Source: an uncultured Bacillota bacterium (GTDB taxonomy: Bacteria; Bacillota; Clostridia; Peptostreptococcales; Anaerovoracaceae). Taken from it: a stretch of 64,000 nt of DNA. Positions within the stretch are counted from its first letter, which is position 1, and each line of letters starts with the position of its first letter. The stretch covers positions 221,920-285,919 of the forward strand of contig CAKMKG010000005.1 in the NCBI GenBank assembly GCA_927441425.1, in the 5' to 3' direction. The position numbers and the translations under genes are program-made. This document shows positions 26,946 through 35,559 of the stretch, piece after piece. The notes under the pieces are model-generated. The model did no database searches. It was not told where the DNA came from and saw nothing but the letters and a program-made list of their open reading frames with translations.

Positions 26946-28352
26946 CTACTCATCCAAGCCTGTGGTGATCGCATATTTCTTCAGCTTACGGATCACGGTT
27001 GTCTGGGATACATTTAACAGCTTTGCGATTTCCCTGCTTGTCTTTTTCATCCGATATGCTTTTTCAAATAGCTGCTTTTCTGTTTCCTCAATGATGTCAT
27101 CAAGCTTTGCGATCTGCTTTACCGACACATTCTCCGTATTCATACTGTTTTGCATAGACATATCGTCTTCGATTATGGATAAAAATATATTCTGATCCAA
27201 AGTGTCATTTTCTGAAAGCAGTACCAATTGCTCCATGATATTTCTCAATTCTCTCACATTTCCCGGCCAATCGTATGAGACAAGCAGATCTAAAAGCTGA
27301 TCCGGAAATACTTTCTTGGCTACGTGGTAATTATATTGCCGGCTGAACAGATTATGATAATATTTAGACAGTGAGACAATATCCTTCGTCCGTTCTCTAA
27401 GTGGAGGAACGGTCATTCCGATTACGTTCAGTCGGTAGAACAGATCTTTCCTGAATTTTCCCTCTCTTACCATCTGCGGTAGGGCGCAATTGGTGGCTGC
27501 AATGATCCGGACATCGACCGGGATGTCCTTTTCCGAGCCAACACGTTTGATGGCTTTGTTTTCCAGTACTCTCAGCAGCTTGACCTGCATTTCCAAGGGC
27601 ATTTCCCCTATTTCATCCAGCAACAAAGTGCCTGTATGGGCCGCTTCAAAGATTCCCTTTTTTCCGGTTTTGTTAGCACCTGTGAAAGCGCCCGGAGCAT
27701 AGCCGAACAATTCGGATTCGATCAAATTTTCGGGTATCGCACCGCAGTTGATTGACAAGAAAGGTTTATCATTCCGGTTACTGTTGTTGTGAATAAAATT
27801 TGCTACGATCTCCTTGCCGGATCCGGATTCCCCCATGATCAGCACTGTTGCATCCGTAGTGCTTATCGCAAGACATTTCTGATAGAATTTTTGCATTTTC
27901 GGGTCTGCCTGGATTGGGTTCAGTTCCGCGTTTGTCTGTGATTTCGAGTACTCAATATATAACTCCTTGATTCGGCTGATGTTTTCAACCTGGTTTCTCA
28001 GGTGAAAAATATCGCTGATATCATTTACCTTGACAATATAATAAATGATCTTACCGCTGCTGTCCGTGATCGGTTTCCCTGAGGAGAAAATCACCCGGTC
28101 CTCAAAGGGCGCGTAAACCTTCGAATAAGAAGTCTTATTCTTAACAATATATTCCGCAACCGAGAAATAATTGATATACTCTTTGAATTCGGATACATTT
28201 GTCCCAATCACGTTCTTATTGATACGAAGAACCTTTGTAAACAGATGGATCCATGCCTTATTCGCAGTGATTACAGTCCCATCCGCATCCATAATCAAAA
28301 ATCCCTCGTTTGATTGTTCGAGTACTTCATATAATAGAATTTTTTCATTCAT
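26946..28352 (-). CDS. Sigma-54-dependent transcriptional activator (PAS-AAA-Fis)
   Basis: 468 residues. N-terminal PAS domain (about 5-115, NEGFLIMDADGTVITANKAW), central AAA+ domain with Walker A GESGSGKE (about 175), the sigma-54 contact loop ELFGYAPGAFTGANKTG, Walker B GTLLLDEIGEMPLEMQVKLL and Arg fingers, then a C-terminal Fis-type helix-turn-helix (KKTSREIAKLLNVSQTTVIR). No receiver domain, so it senses a small molecule or redox state through PAS. It sits between two divergent sigma-54 promoters that share TTGAA/TTCAA dyads and almost certainly activates both. Its own promoter probably overlaps the 28404 palindrome region, allowing autoregulation. Confidence 0.95.
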   Translation of the reverse strand: MNEKILLYEVLEQSNEGFLIMDADGTVITANKAWIHLFTKVLRINKNVIGTNVSEFKEYINYFSVAEYIVKNKTSYSKVYAPFEDRVIFSSGKPITDSSGKIIYYIVKVNDISDIFHLRNQVENISRIKELYIEYSKSQTNAELNPIQADPKMQKFYQKCLAISTTDATVLIMGESGSGKEIVANFIHNNSNRNDKPFLSINCGAIPENLIESELFGYAPGAFTGANKTGKKGIFEAAHTGTLLLDEIGEMPLEMQVKLLRVLENKAIKRVGSEKDIPVDVRIIAATNCALPQMVREGKFRKDLFYRLNVIGMTVPPLRERTKDIVSLSKYYHNLFSRQYNYHVAKKVFPDQLLDLLVSYDWPGNVRELRNIMEQLVLLSENDTLDQNIFLSIIEDDMSMQNSMNTENVSVKQIAKLDDIIEETEKQLFEKAYRMKKTSREIAKLLNVSQTTVIRKLKKYAITTGLDE

Positions 28353-28403
28353 TTCTTACTACACCCCTATCATTAAACATAATCCATATACCCAAATCTT
28401 ATC

Positions 28404-28444
28404 TTGAACCTTCGAAGGTTCAAGTTGAATCAGAATAGGTTCAG
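28404..28444 (+). promoter_or_regulatory. Tandem activator-binding dyads upstream of the activase gene
   Basis: Site 1 is the perfect palindrome TTGAACCTTCGAAGGTTCAA (28404-28423). Site 2, TTGAATCAGAATAGGTTCAG (28425-28444), begins 21 bases later, two helical turns. Site 2 is centred about 60 bases before the -24 GG, matching the spacing at the dehydratase operon. Confidence 0.8.
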
Positions 28445-28492
28445 CAAACGGATCATCTCACGGATTTTGATTGGTTTTTCAAGATTTTGTGA

Positions 28493-28508
28493 TGGCATAT
28501 TTTTTGCT
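28493..28508 (+). promoter_or_regulatory. Sigma-54 (-24/-12) promoter of the activase gene
   Basis: TGGCATATTTTTTGCT: TGGCA, six bases, TTGCT, with the same TGGCAT variant as the 26851 promoter. The activase start codon is about 57 bases downstream. Confidence 0.88.
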
Positions 28509-28564
28509 ACTCTAAATAGGTGCATTTGTTTTTTCAAAATATCATCAGGTAAGGGAGCTATACT

Positions 28565-29335
28565 ATGTTTTTTTTAGGAATTGATATCGGTTCATCTGCT
28601 ACAAAATTGGTCGTAATTGATGAGAACAGGAACATGATCGGCCGAAGTGTCATTCAACTGGGTACCGGTACGTCAGGAGTCGAAAATGCTGTCTCAAACT
28701 TATATGCGTCACATGACTTTCATCCGGAAGATATCATGGGATCCGTCGTGACCGGATACGGCAGAAAGCAATTCGGCAGTGCGGACACCGAGATCAGCGA
28801 AATATCATGCCATGCAAAGGGCGTCAGTTTTTTAACCCCTTCCATACGTACCATAATCGATATCGGAGGCCAGGACACCAAGGTCATACGAATCGATGGC
28901 AAGGGCAAAATACAAGACTTCACAATGAACGATAAATGTGCTGCCGGAACCGGCCGTTTCATCAGTGTCATGAGCAAAGTGCTCGATATTGACATTGCGG
29001 ATATGGGGTCCATTGATAAGGAAGCGACAGAAATCATATCAATTAGCAACACCTGTGCCGTATTCGCCGAATCCGAGGTCATTTCAAAGCTATCCTCAGG
29101 ATGTTCTATACCCAATATCGTAGCAGGAATCCATCAGTCAGTGGCTAGACGAGTCGCCGGACTTGCTTATCGTAACGGAATTGAACCGGATCTTGCACTA
29201 ACCGGCGGTGTTGCACAAAATACCGGAATGGTACGCGCTTTAGAGCAAGAGCTAAACGCTCGACTGATCATTCCCTGTGACCCTCAACTGACCGGAGCCC
29301 TGGGCGCCGCACTTTACGCTTTGGAGAATTATTGA
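28565..29335 (+). CDS. 2-hydroxyacyl-CoA dehydratase activase (HgdC-like ATPase)
   Basis: 256 residues of the ASKHA ATPase family. FLGIDIGSSATKLVVID (phosphate 1), TIIDIGGQDTKVIRID (phosphate 2) and LTGGVAQNTGMV (adenosine) motifs are intact. One Cys in NDKCAAGTGRF and one in NTCAVFAESEVIS are the two that, from each monomer, hold the single 4Fe-4S cluster in the homodimer. It injects one high-energy electron into the dehydratase at the cost of two ATP. Transcribed away from the dehydratase operon but under a matching sigma-54 promoter, so activator and dehydratase are switched on together. Confidence 0.95.
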   Translation: MFFLGIDIGSSATKLVVIDENRNMIGRSVIQLGTGTSGVENAVSNLYASHDFHPEDIMGSVVTGYGRKQFGSADTEISEISCHAKGVSFLTPSIRTIIDIGGQDTKVIRIDGKGKIQDFTMNDKCAAGTGRFISVMSKVLDIDIADMGSIDKEATEIISISNTCAVFAESEVISKLSSGCSIPNIVAGIHQSVARRVAGLAYRNGIEPDLALTGGVAQNTGMVRALEQELNARLIIPCDPQLTGALGAALYALENY

Positions 29336-29387
29336 TGGGCGATCTGCTGATCCCCATTTCCTTAGAAATAGATATCTTCTGAATAAA

Positions 29388-29440
29388 GAAAAAGACGCCT
29401 CACTAAGTTCCGATGGAATTCTACGAGATGCCTTTTTTCG
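29388..29440. terminator. Bidirectional terminator between activase and decarboxylase genes
   Basis: Interrupted stem built from GACGCCTC and GAGATGCC arms and a GTTCC/GGAAT inner stem. T-runs occur on both sides (CCTTTTTT on plus, GTCTTTTT on minus). It separates the convergent activase and decarboxylase transcripts. Confidence 0.55.
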
Positions 29441-29464
29441 TATGCTTTGTAGCAATAAACTTCT

Positions 29465-29602
29465 TCATTTCTTTTGGGTCGTTTTTCTTGCATAAACAAG
29501 CATAATCTTTGTCGCACAGTAAAACATGATCAGTACTGCGAACACTCCGCCCAGTCCAAAGGCAGAAACCTCAAGCCCTGCTCCTATCAATTGCATATCC
29601 AT
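29465..29602 (-). CDS. Small Na+-pump decarboxylase gamma-type subunit (OadG-like)
   Basis: 45 residues: a short N-terminus (MDMQLIGAGLEVSAFGLGGV), one transmembrane helix (FAVLIMFYCATKIMLVY) and a basic Lys-rich tail. This is the layout of the gamma/delta subunits of biotin-dependent Na+-translocating decarboxylases, though shorter than most and without the C-terminal Zn-binding residues. GGAGGAATC lies just before the ATG. It follows the beta-subunit gene by 19 bases, which supports the assignment more than sequence alone does. Confidence 0.7.
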   Translation of the reverse strand: MDMQLIGAGLEVSAFGLGGVFAVLIMFYCATKIMLVYARKTTQKK

Positions 29603-29621
29603 ATTGATTCCTCCTTCTCCA

Positions 29622-30755
29622 TTACATTGCTGCCATCACTGCCGGAACCAAAGCAAGGATCAGGCTTCCCGCAACGACGGAACCAAGCTGGCCGGCCACA
29701 TTGGCACTCATCGCCTGCATCAGTATAAAATTGTTCGGATCTTCCTTTGACGCCATTCTCTGCACGACACGCCCCGACATCGGAAAAGCTGAAATTCCGG
29801 CTCCACCGATCATCGGATTTATTTTTGTCGTCAGGAACAGATTTATAAACTTCGCAAACAGTACTCCCCCTGCCGTATCAAAGATAAACGCCACAAGCCC
29901 CATTCCCATGATCATAATAGTATGGATATTCAGGAAGGCTTCCGAGGTCATCGTGGATCCAATGGTAATGCCAAGGAGCAATGTGACCAGATTCGCCAAT
30001 TCGTTCTGCGCCGCATTGGACAGCCTTGTCAATACACCACATGCCCTGATCAGATTGCCGAACATCAATGATCCGATCAGCGCTACACTGATGGGTGCTA
30101 TGATCCCGGCAATCAGGGTTATCACGATGGGGAACAGGATCTCTATCACTCTAGGAACCTCGACCTGCGTGTACTTCATTCGGATCTTTCGTTCATTGCT
30201 GGTAGTCAACAGCCTGATCACCGGTGGCTGTATAATGGGCACCAGTGACATATAGGAGTAGGCTGCTACCGAAATCGGACCAAGATAGTCCTGTGCAAAT
30301 TCCTTTGCGACATAAATGGAAGTTGGTCCGTCTGCAGCACCAATAATCCCGATGGCTGCCGCTTCCTTCAGGTCAAAAAATCCTGTTGCAAGAGCGAACA
30401 TCATGGTAAAGAAAATACCAAATTGGGCCGCCGCACCGAAGAACAGCATAAATGGATTCTGAATCAGCGGTTTAAAATCGATCATCGCACCGACCGCGAT
30501 AAAAATCAGCACAGGGAACAGTTCCGTCTTGATACCTGCATTGTACAGGACGGTCAAAAACCCTTCCTCTCCGACAGCGGAAGAAAGGGGAATATTGCAT
30601 AAAATTGCTCCGAACCCGATCGGCAGCAGTAGCATTGGCTCATACTCCTTGGCAATAGCAAGGTAGATGAGCAATCCGCCGATTGCAAACATCACAAAAT
30701 GGCCGATTTCTAAATTAATTACTCCGGCTAATAATTCATTCCATAGTCCATTCAT
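29622..30755 (-). CDS. Sodium-ion-translocating decarboxylase beta subunit (OadB/GcdB/MmdB)
   Basis: 377 residues, about ten membrane helices. Signature segments LLLPIGFGAILCNIP, IGAADGPTSIYVAKEFA (the conserved Asp-Gly-Pro involved in Na+ transport), SYMSLVPIIQPPVIRLLTT and INPMIGGAGISAFPMSGRVVQ are all clear. The subunit drives Na+ export by decarboxylating carboxybiotin. No carboxyltransferase (alpha) or biotin carrier gene is nearby, so either they are encoded elsewhere or this pair serves a partner decarboxylase at another locus. AGGAG site; regulatory block C lies 80-140 bases upstream, linking it to the AEC operon and hydrolase. Confidence 0.93.
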   Translation of the reverse strand: MNGLWNELLAGVINLEIGHFVMFAIGGLLIYLAIAKEYEPMLLLPIGFGAILCNIPLSSAVGEEGFLTVLYNAGIKTELFPVLIFIAVGAMIDFKPLIQNPFMLFFGAAAQFGIFFTMMFALATGFFDLKEAAAIGIIGAADGPTSIYVAKEFAQDYLGPISVAAYSYMSLVPIIQPPVIRLLTTSNERKIRMKYTQVEVPRVIEILFPIVITLIAGIIAPISVALIGSLMFGNLIRACGVLTRLSNAAQNELANLVTLLLGITIGSTMTSEAFLNIHTIMIMGMGLVAFIFDTAGGVLFAKFINLFLTTKINPMIGGAGISAFPMSGRVVQRMASKEDPNNFILMQAMSANVAGQLGSVVAGSLILALVPAVMAAM

Positions 30756-30831
30756 TATTAATATTACTCCTATTTTCTTTTCATCAATCGCTCATATCAG
30801 GCAAACAGTAGGTAATCGTTGGCAATAATAT

Positions 30832-30891
30832 AAATATAGCTTTTAATTTCAAATAAGTAAAATACTATAATACTTATTACTTGCATAGATA
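30832..30891 (-). promoter_or_regulatory. 60-bp regulatory block, copy C (decarboxylase genes)
   Basis: AAATATAGCTTTTAATTTC, dyad ATAAGTA-N11-TACTTAT, then CATAGATA; ungapped alignment with copies A and B. Copies A and C share 25 identical consecutive bases across the dyad. Confidence 0.7.
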
Positions 30892-30904
30892 AAACTCTAC
30901 ACTA

Positions 30905-32005
30905 TCAGTGATCAGATTTGAGGCCTGCCCCACACATAGGGATCAAGCAATCAGAGGTCTGCCCATTCAGATCACAATAGCTCAAATATGCAGCATACGT
31001 GGCTGCAGTCGTATATTCACAGTAAATCCCCTTTGCGGCAAGTGCCTCTCTGGCTTCCATAATTCGTTTTTCAGGAGCAGCAATGATTTCGATATTATAT
31101 TTATAAGTATAGGCTAAGATTTCCTCGCCGCGCAATGGTACGCCGATGGCAATTCCTTCCGCCATTGTTGGCTTTGGCGTTACGATCGCGGGCTTTTTTT
31201 CGCCGGCCAGGAATGCTTTTACAAAAGGTTCGCAATATTCGCTTTGTACCGCTACGATGTGTGGAAGTTTCTCAATTACGGCACTTTCAAGCAGTTCTTC
31301 CAATGCTTTTATCATGCCGATGAAGAGAGTACCGTTGCCAAGGGGGACAAATACATTCGCAGGAATTCTACCCAGCTGCTCATAGACTTCGTAAACGTAA
31401 GTTTTAGTCCCTTCATAAAAGAATGGATTATACACGTGACTTGCGTAATATCTCCCCTCTTTCTCTACTTTTGCTCTGCATACATCTGCACAGTTATCTC
31501 TCGAACCGGGGACAACATTGACGCGCGCATTGTGAGATCGAATCATATCGATCTTCTTTGACGAAGTCCCTTCCGGAACAAAGATCTCACAATCGATACC
31601 GGCTTTTGCACAATAAGCTGCCACACTGTTTCCGGCATTTCCGCTGCTATCCTGTACAACGGAGTCCACTCCGATCGCTTTGCAATGAGAGACCAATACC
31701 GCCGCGCCCCTGTCCTTGAATGACAAGGTCGGCATAAAATAGTCCATCTTAAGCAGGACATCTTCATTGAACGGAATCACAGGTGTCATACCTTCGCCAA
31801 GGCTGATATCGCGCCAAATGTCTCCTTCTATCGGCATAAAATTACGATAGCGGAAAATACTCCATGCATCTCGGTCGACAAATGACAAATCAAACTTCGG
31901 GGGCTTATAATCAAGCTTCCAAAGGCCTCCGCAATTGCACTTCGCCTTTCTGGTTGACACATCGGATATCGCGCCGCATTTTGAGCAAACATATTTCATT
32001 TTCAT
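30905..32005 (-). CDS. Threonine synthase-like PLP-dependent lyase
   Basis: 366 residues from the ATG at 32005 (GAAGGGAAGCGA upstream); the frame continues upstream without a ribosome site. The N-terminus has a zinc-ribbon (CSKCG and CNCGG). PTLSFKDRGAAVLVS holds the PLP lysine, DSSGNAGNSVAAYCAKAG the phosphate-binding turn, and MCGAGLKS closes the fold. These are fold-type II motifs of threonine synthase-like proteins. There is no hom/thrB nearby and the gene lies among catabolic genes, so an ammonia-lyase or similar amino-acid-degrading role is at least as likely as threonine synthesis. Confidence 0.85.
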   Translation of the reverse strand: MKMKYVCSKCGAISDVSTRKAKCNCGGLWKLDYKPPKFDLSFVDRDAWSIFRYRNFMPIEGDIWRDISLGEGMTPVIPFNEDVLLKMDYFMPTLSFKDRGAAVLVSHCKAIGVDSVVQDSSGNAGNSVAAYCAKAGIDCEIFVPEGTSSKKIDMIRSHNARVNVVPGSRDNCADVCRAKVEKEGRYYASHVYNPFFYEGTKTYVYEVYEQLGRIPANVFVPLGNGTLFIGMIKALEELLESAVIEKLPHIVAVQSEYCEPFVKAFLAGEKKPAIVTPKPTMAEGIAIGVPLRGEEILAYTYKYNIEIIAAPEKRIMEAREALAAKGIYCEYTTAATYAAYLSYCDLNGQTSDCLIPMCGAGLKSDH

Positions 32006-32277
32006 TCGCTTCCCTTCTTCTACAAAAACATCTATTTCTTTCAAAGTAGTGACCGCTTGCGCTTCCTTAAAGATAATATAAAGCATCCCTTATTTTATCC
32101 TAACTTATCACGTACCGTCAAGGAATGTCATAGCATAAGAATAATAAACGAGACGGTTCTCTCCTCTGTAATTCTTCTACAGAACAATGAAAAGAGAGCT
32201 TATTCAAGGTGCCACTTTCATAACACCTGTACAAGCTCAGCTTTAAATATGTTGAGTTAAATCAGAACGAACGATTT

Positions 32278-33906
32278 TTACCGTTCATATATAATTCTAC
32301 CGTCCATGATGGTCAACGCAACAGAAGCATCTTTGATCTCATGAGGATCAATGGTAAATAAATTTCGATCCACCACGATAATGTCGGCAAGCTTTCCCTC
32401 TTCCAGAGTGCCCAGCTCCTCCAGCCTCCCGTAGGCGTTAGCAGCGCTCGCGGTATAGGCAATCAAAGCCTCCGCCAGACCAATGGCTTCCTCCGGGTTG
32501 ACTCCGGTCGCATTTCCCTCATCGTCGCATCTGGTCACAGCTGCGTAGATGCTCGGAAAAGGATTGAAATCCACCACGGGATAATCAGTACCGAAAGCAA
32601 GCTTTCCACCCTTTTCCAGTATTGTTTTATGTGGCCATTCCCACCTGCATCGTTCCCTTCCTATTCTGCTGATTTTTTCATTCTGATCCATGGTCAGGTG
32701 ATAAGGTTGCATGGAAGGGATCACATCCAGCTCCGCAAATCTTTGGATATCATCTGGATGGATGCTTTCGATATGCTCTATGGTGTTTTTCAATCCGTGT
32801 CTTCCGTTTACCTTTTCGGAGGCCTCAAACATATCCAATGCCATTTGCACTGCCCCGTCGCCGATGCAGTGCAGCCTGACCGCAAGTCCCGCTGCGTTTG
32901 CCGCTATAATCGAGGCTTCCATCTCATCTCTTGGCTCAATTGGCACGCCTATCCCTGAAGTATCCGGCCTGTCACTGTAAGGTTCCAGCAGATATCCGGT
33001 ATAGGTAGACGTCACGCCGTCCACAAAGCCCTTCACACCGGAAAGCCTTAGCTTCTCTGAAAAATATAACCCTTTCAGCCCTTGCGCCTTTGAAAAATCT
33101 GTTACGCCGCTTAGACGGGTGTAAAGATGGATCCTGCCGGTAAGTTCTCCCGCTTCTTCCATTTCCTTTACGACTGCATAGTTTTTATAAGTGGTTTCCG
33201 TATAATCATCCGCAGACATCTCACTGATGGAAGTCACTCCGCAGGCCGCGATGTGAGCCAGAAATTTCCGGTGTATTTCCTTCATCGTTTCTGTATCCAG
33301 ATCCATAACCTTGGCCATGGCAGGCGCAAAAGCTTCCGGCTCGAAAAGGAGTCCGTTGAGCTCTCCGTCTTCAAAATGTCCGATCTCCCCGCTCCTGGTC
33401 TTCAACTCCGTCGTAATGCCCGCTTCTTCCAGCGCCTTTGAGTTCATCCAGAAGGTATGCACATCGGCACTGATCAGGTAAACCGGTCTGTCCGGAATGG
33501 CTCTGTCTAAAGAGCACTTGGTCGGAAGCGGAGCATCGCCCCAGTTTGCAGGAAACCAACCGATTCCAAGAATCCTCTTTTCTGAAGGATTGGTGTCCGA
33601 AAATTTCTTTATGATGGCGACACACTCCTCTTCCGAAGAAGATTCCGCGATTTCAGTGCACATGTGCTCACTGGCCGAGATCGCCCCCATAAAATAATGA
33701 ACATGAGCGTCGATAAATCCGGGCATGATGAGCTGATTGTCATAGGTAAGAACTCTGGTTGTTTCCCCTACCCATCGGTCTATCTTCTGTCCTTCTTCCA
33801 CCGCGACGATTTTGTTCCCCTTTAGGGCAATTCCACCAGACATAAGATTTGGGTGCCTCGCAGTAAAGATCGCGTTGCCCTTTAATACAATATCTGCTGT
33901 ATTCAT
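32278..33906 (-). CDS. Amidohydrolase, YtcJ-like
   Basis: 542 residues. IMPGFIDAHVHYFMG contains the first metal-binding His pair; HCIGDGAVQMALDMFE and NTIEHIESIHPDD supply further His residues, and FGTDYPVVDFNPF the catalytic Asp. This matches the YtcJ/AtzF-unlike 'amidohydrolase 3' group, which often acts on N-acyl or cyclic amide compounds of unknown identity. AAAGGAG site. The next gene downstream (PLP lyase) lies 270 bases away and the NhaC antiporter 56 bases upstream, so antiporter and amidohydrolase may be co-transcribed. Confidence 0.88.
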   Translation of the reverse strand: MNTADIVLKGNAIFTARHPNLMSGGIALKGNKIVAVEEGQKIDRWVGETTRVLTYDNQLIMPGFIDAHVHYFMGAISASEHMCTEIAESSSEEECVAIIKKFSDTNPSEKRILGIGWFPANWGDAPLPTKCSLDRAIPDRPVYLISADVHTFWMNSKALEEAGITTELKTRSGEIGHFEDGELNGLLFEPEAFAPAMAKVMDLDTETMKEIHRKFLAHIAACGVTSISEMSADDYTETTYKNYAVVKEMEEAGELTGRIHLYTRLSGVTDFSKAQGLKGLYFSEKLRLSGVKGFVDGVTSTYTGYLLEPYSDRPDTSGIGVPIEPRDEMEASIIAANAAGLAVRLHCIGDGAVQMALDMFEASEKVNGRHGLKNTIEHIESIHPDDIQRFAELDVIPSMQPYHLTMDQNEKISRIGRERCRWEWPHKTILEKGGKLAFGTDYPVVDFNPFPSIYAAVTRCDDEGNATGVNPEEAIGLAEALIAYTASAANAYGRLEELGTLEEGKLADIIVVDRNLFTIDPHEIKDASVALTIMDGRIIYER

Positions 33907-33962
33907 GTCAAACTCCTTTTTATGCTATTGCTACCTGGAAAAATATAATTCATAATCCCCTT

Positions 33963-35312
33963 CTAAACTGACACAAACCCTATTACCAGATAGAACAAAA
34001 TTGCCAGAACTGCTGATCCCAGCACATAAGGCGCTACTGCCTTAATCTGGGTCATATTGGAAACACCGGTTCCTGCTGATGTCATGAATACGGCATCGGA
34101 GTAGAAACAGAATTTGCTGCCGAAGGCCACGCCTGACATGATACCGGCCACAATGATGGCTGGGTCCACACCCATGCTGACGCTGAGAGGAATAAAAATT
34201 GGAACTGTTATAATAATTAATACCCAGAAGCTTGCCGCAGCGAAAGATACTAATGCAACGACGATAAAAGCGAAAGCAGGCAGCAGTTGAGGGGTAATTG
34301 CTTTTGTCATTACTCCGATCAGGTATGGTGCAAATCCCATGGCATCGTTGGCAGATCCCAGTACATAGGCGAAACTGATCACCACTGCAAGTGGAGCCAT
34401 GGAGGAAATGCCTTCAAATAAAGTACCCATAAACTCTTCCAGCGTCACGATCCTCTGGGCGATATACATCACCGCCTGTACCACCAGCGCCGCGATGACG
34501 CCGTGAATCACATCATTTTCAAAGATAAGAACAGCGCCGATCAAAACGACGATTGGAACAATAAAGTTTAACGGAGTGCTTGGTTTTGTGTTCTCATCCA
34601 CTTCAATATTCACGAGAGAAGCACCTGCTTTTTCCTCTAAATGAACGGGCCCGCCGGCTGCCACTCGCTCGTAAGCTTTTTTAATCAGACCAACCTTTGG
34701 AATCACACCGATTGCCACAAGAAGACATACGATGATTGCAATCCAGGGAAAAAACATATATGGGATACTCCGGACATAATCAGAAAAGCCCAGTCCCTGT
34801 TCCGAGATGGTTCCTATGGCGAAGGCCGCCCAGCTGGTAAAGGGGATCAGCACACAAACACAGGCCCCCATGGAATTCACTCCGTAGGCCAAATGCTCTC
34901 TCGGCACTCCGTTCCTGTCCGTAAGCGTCCTCATTGAAAAGGATGTGGCGAGCACGTTAAGATAATCGTCAACAAACATAATGATTCCCATGATCCAGGT
35001 CACCACCATTGATTTTTTGGGACTGTTAGCGTATTTTGAAAGCGCATTGCCAATTCCCAGCAATGATCCCGATTTCTCGAACAGCTTGGTCATTCCGCCG
35101 AAGCCCAGCAAAATGATGAGCAAAAACTGATAAGAGGGATTGGAAAGCGCTCCGTACATCATCCCGATGTACCCGGAAAAAAAGTCTCCCTTGTGCACCA
35201 GGATAGCGCCGATCAAGGAAGCCAAAATGATCATTTCAGCCATTTTTTTCGTGATGAGTACCCCGATGATCAGTACTGCAATCGGTATACAGGAGATAAT
35301 TCCATAATCCAT
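33963..35312 (-). CDS. NhaC-family Na+/H+ antiporter-like transporter
   Basis: 449 residues, about eleven to twelve helices. Conserved NhaC features: IMFVDDYLNVLATSFSMR (paired Asp in a membrane helix), SMGACVCVLIPFTSWAAFAIG and SGVAFGSKFCFYSDAVFM. NhaC relatives include malate/lactate and arginine/ornithine antiporters, so amino acid or organic-acid exchange is possible in place of plain Na+/H+ exchange. AGGAGGAATGG ribosome binding site. It heads a likely two-gene unit with the amidohydrolase. Confidence 0.88.
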   Translation of the reverse strand: MDYGIISCIPIAVLIIGVLITKKMAEMIILASLIGAILVHKGDFFSGYIGMMYGALSNPSYQFLLIILLGFGGMTKLFEKSGSLLGIGNALSKYANSPKKSMVVTWIMGIIMFVDDYLNVLATSFSMRTLTDRNGVPREHLAYGVNSMGACVCVLIPFTSWAAFAIGTISEQGLGFSDYVRSIPYMFFPWIAIIVCLLVAIGVIPKVGLIKKAYERVAAGGPVHLEEKAGASLVNIEVDENTKPSTPLNFIVPIVVLIGAVLIFENDVIHGVIAALVVQAVMYIAQRIVTLEEFMGTLFEGISSMAPLAVVISFAYVLGSANDAMGFAPYLIGVMTKAITPQLLPAFAFIVVALVSFAAASFWVLIIITVPIFIPLSVSMGVDPAIIVAGIMSGVAFGSKFCFYSDAVFMTSAGTGVSNMTQIKAVAPYVLGSAVLAILFYLVIGFVSV

Positions 35313-35486
35313 AAACCATTCCTCCTAAAAAAATATGATTTCGGTTTCATACCCCCCTTATTGGCGGTATTCATTTCATGTACTATATTATCTGAAAATT
35401 CTTTCTACAGAAATTCCCCGCACTTATACTCTTTCTACTCCCTAGGGACTATTCTAATCCTCACGGGTTATTTCCTTTCTATTGAA

Positions 35487-35531
35487 AAACAAAAACAGCG
35501 GCCTTATCATAAGTAAGACAAACCCGCTGTT
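35487..35531 (-). terminator. Terminator of the LuxR-type gene
   Basis: Minus strand: AACAGCGG, 22-base loop, CCGCTGTT, then TTTGTTTTTC. Perfect 8-bp stem followed by a T-rich tract, about 30 bases after the stop codon. Confidence 0.75.
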
Positions 35532-35559
35532 CATTACCTTTATTATTAGGAGCAGCACA

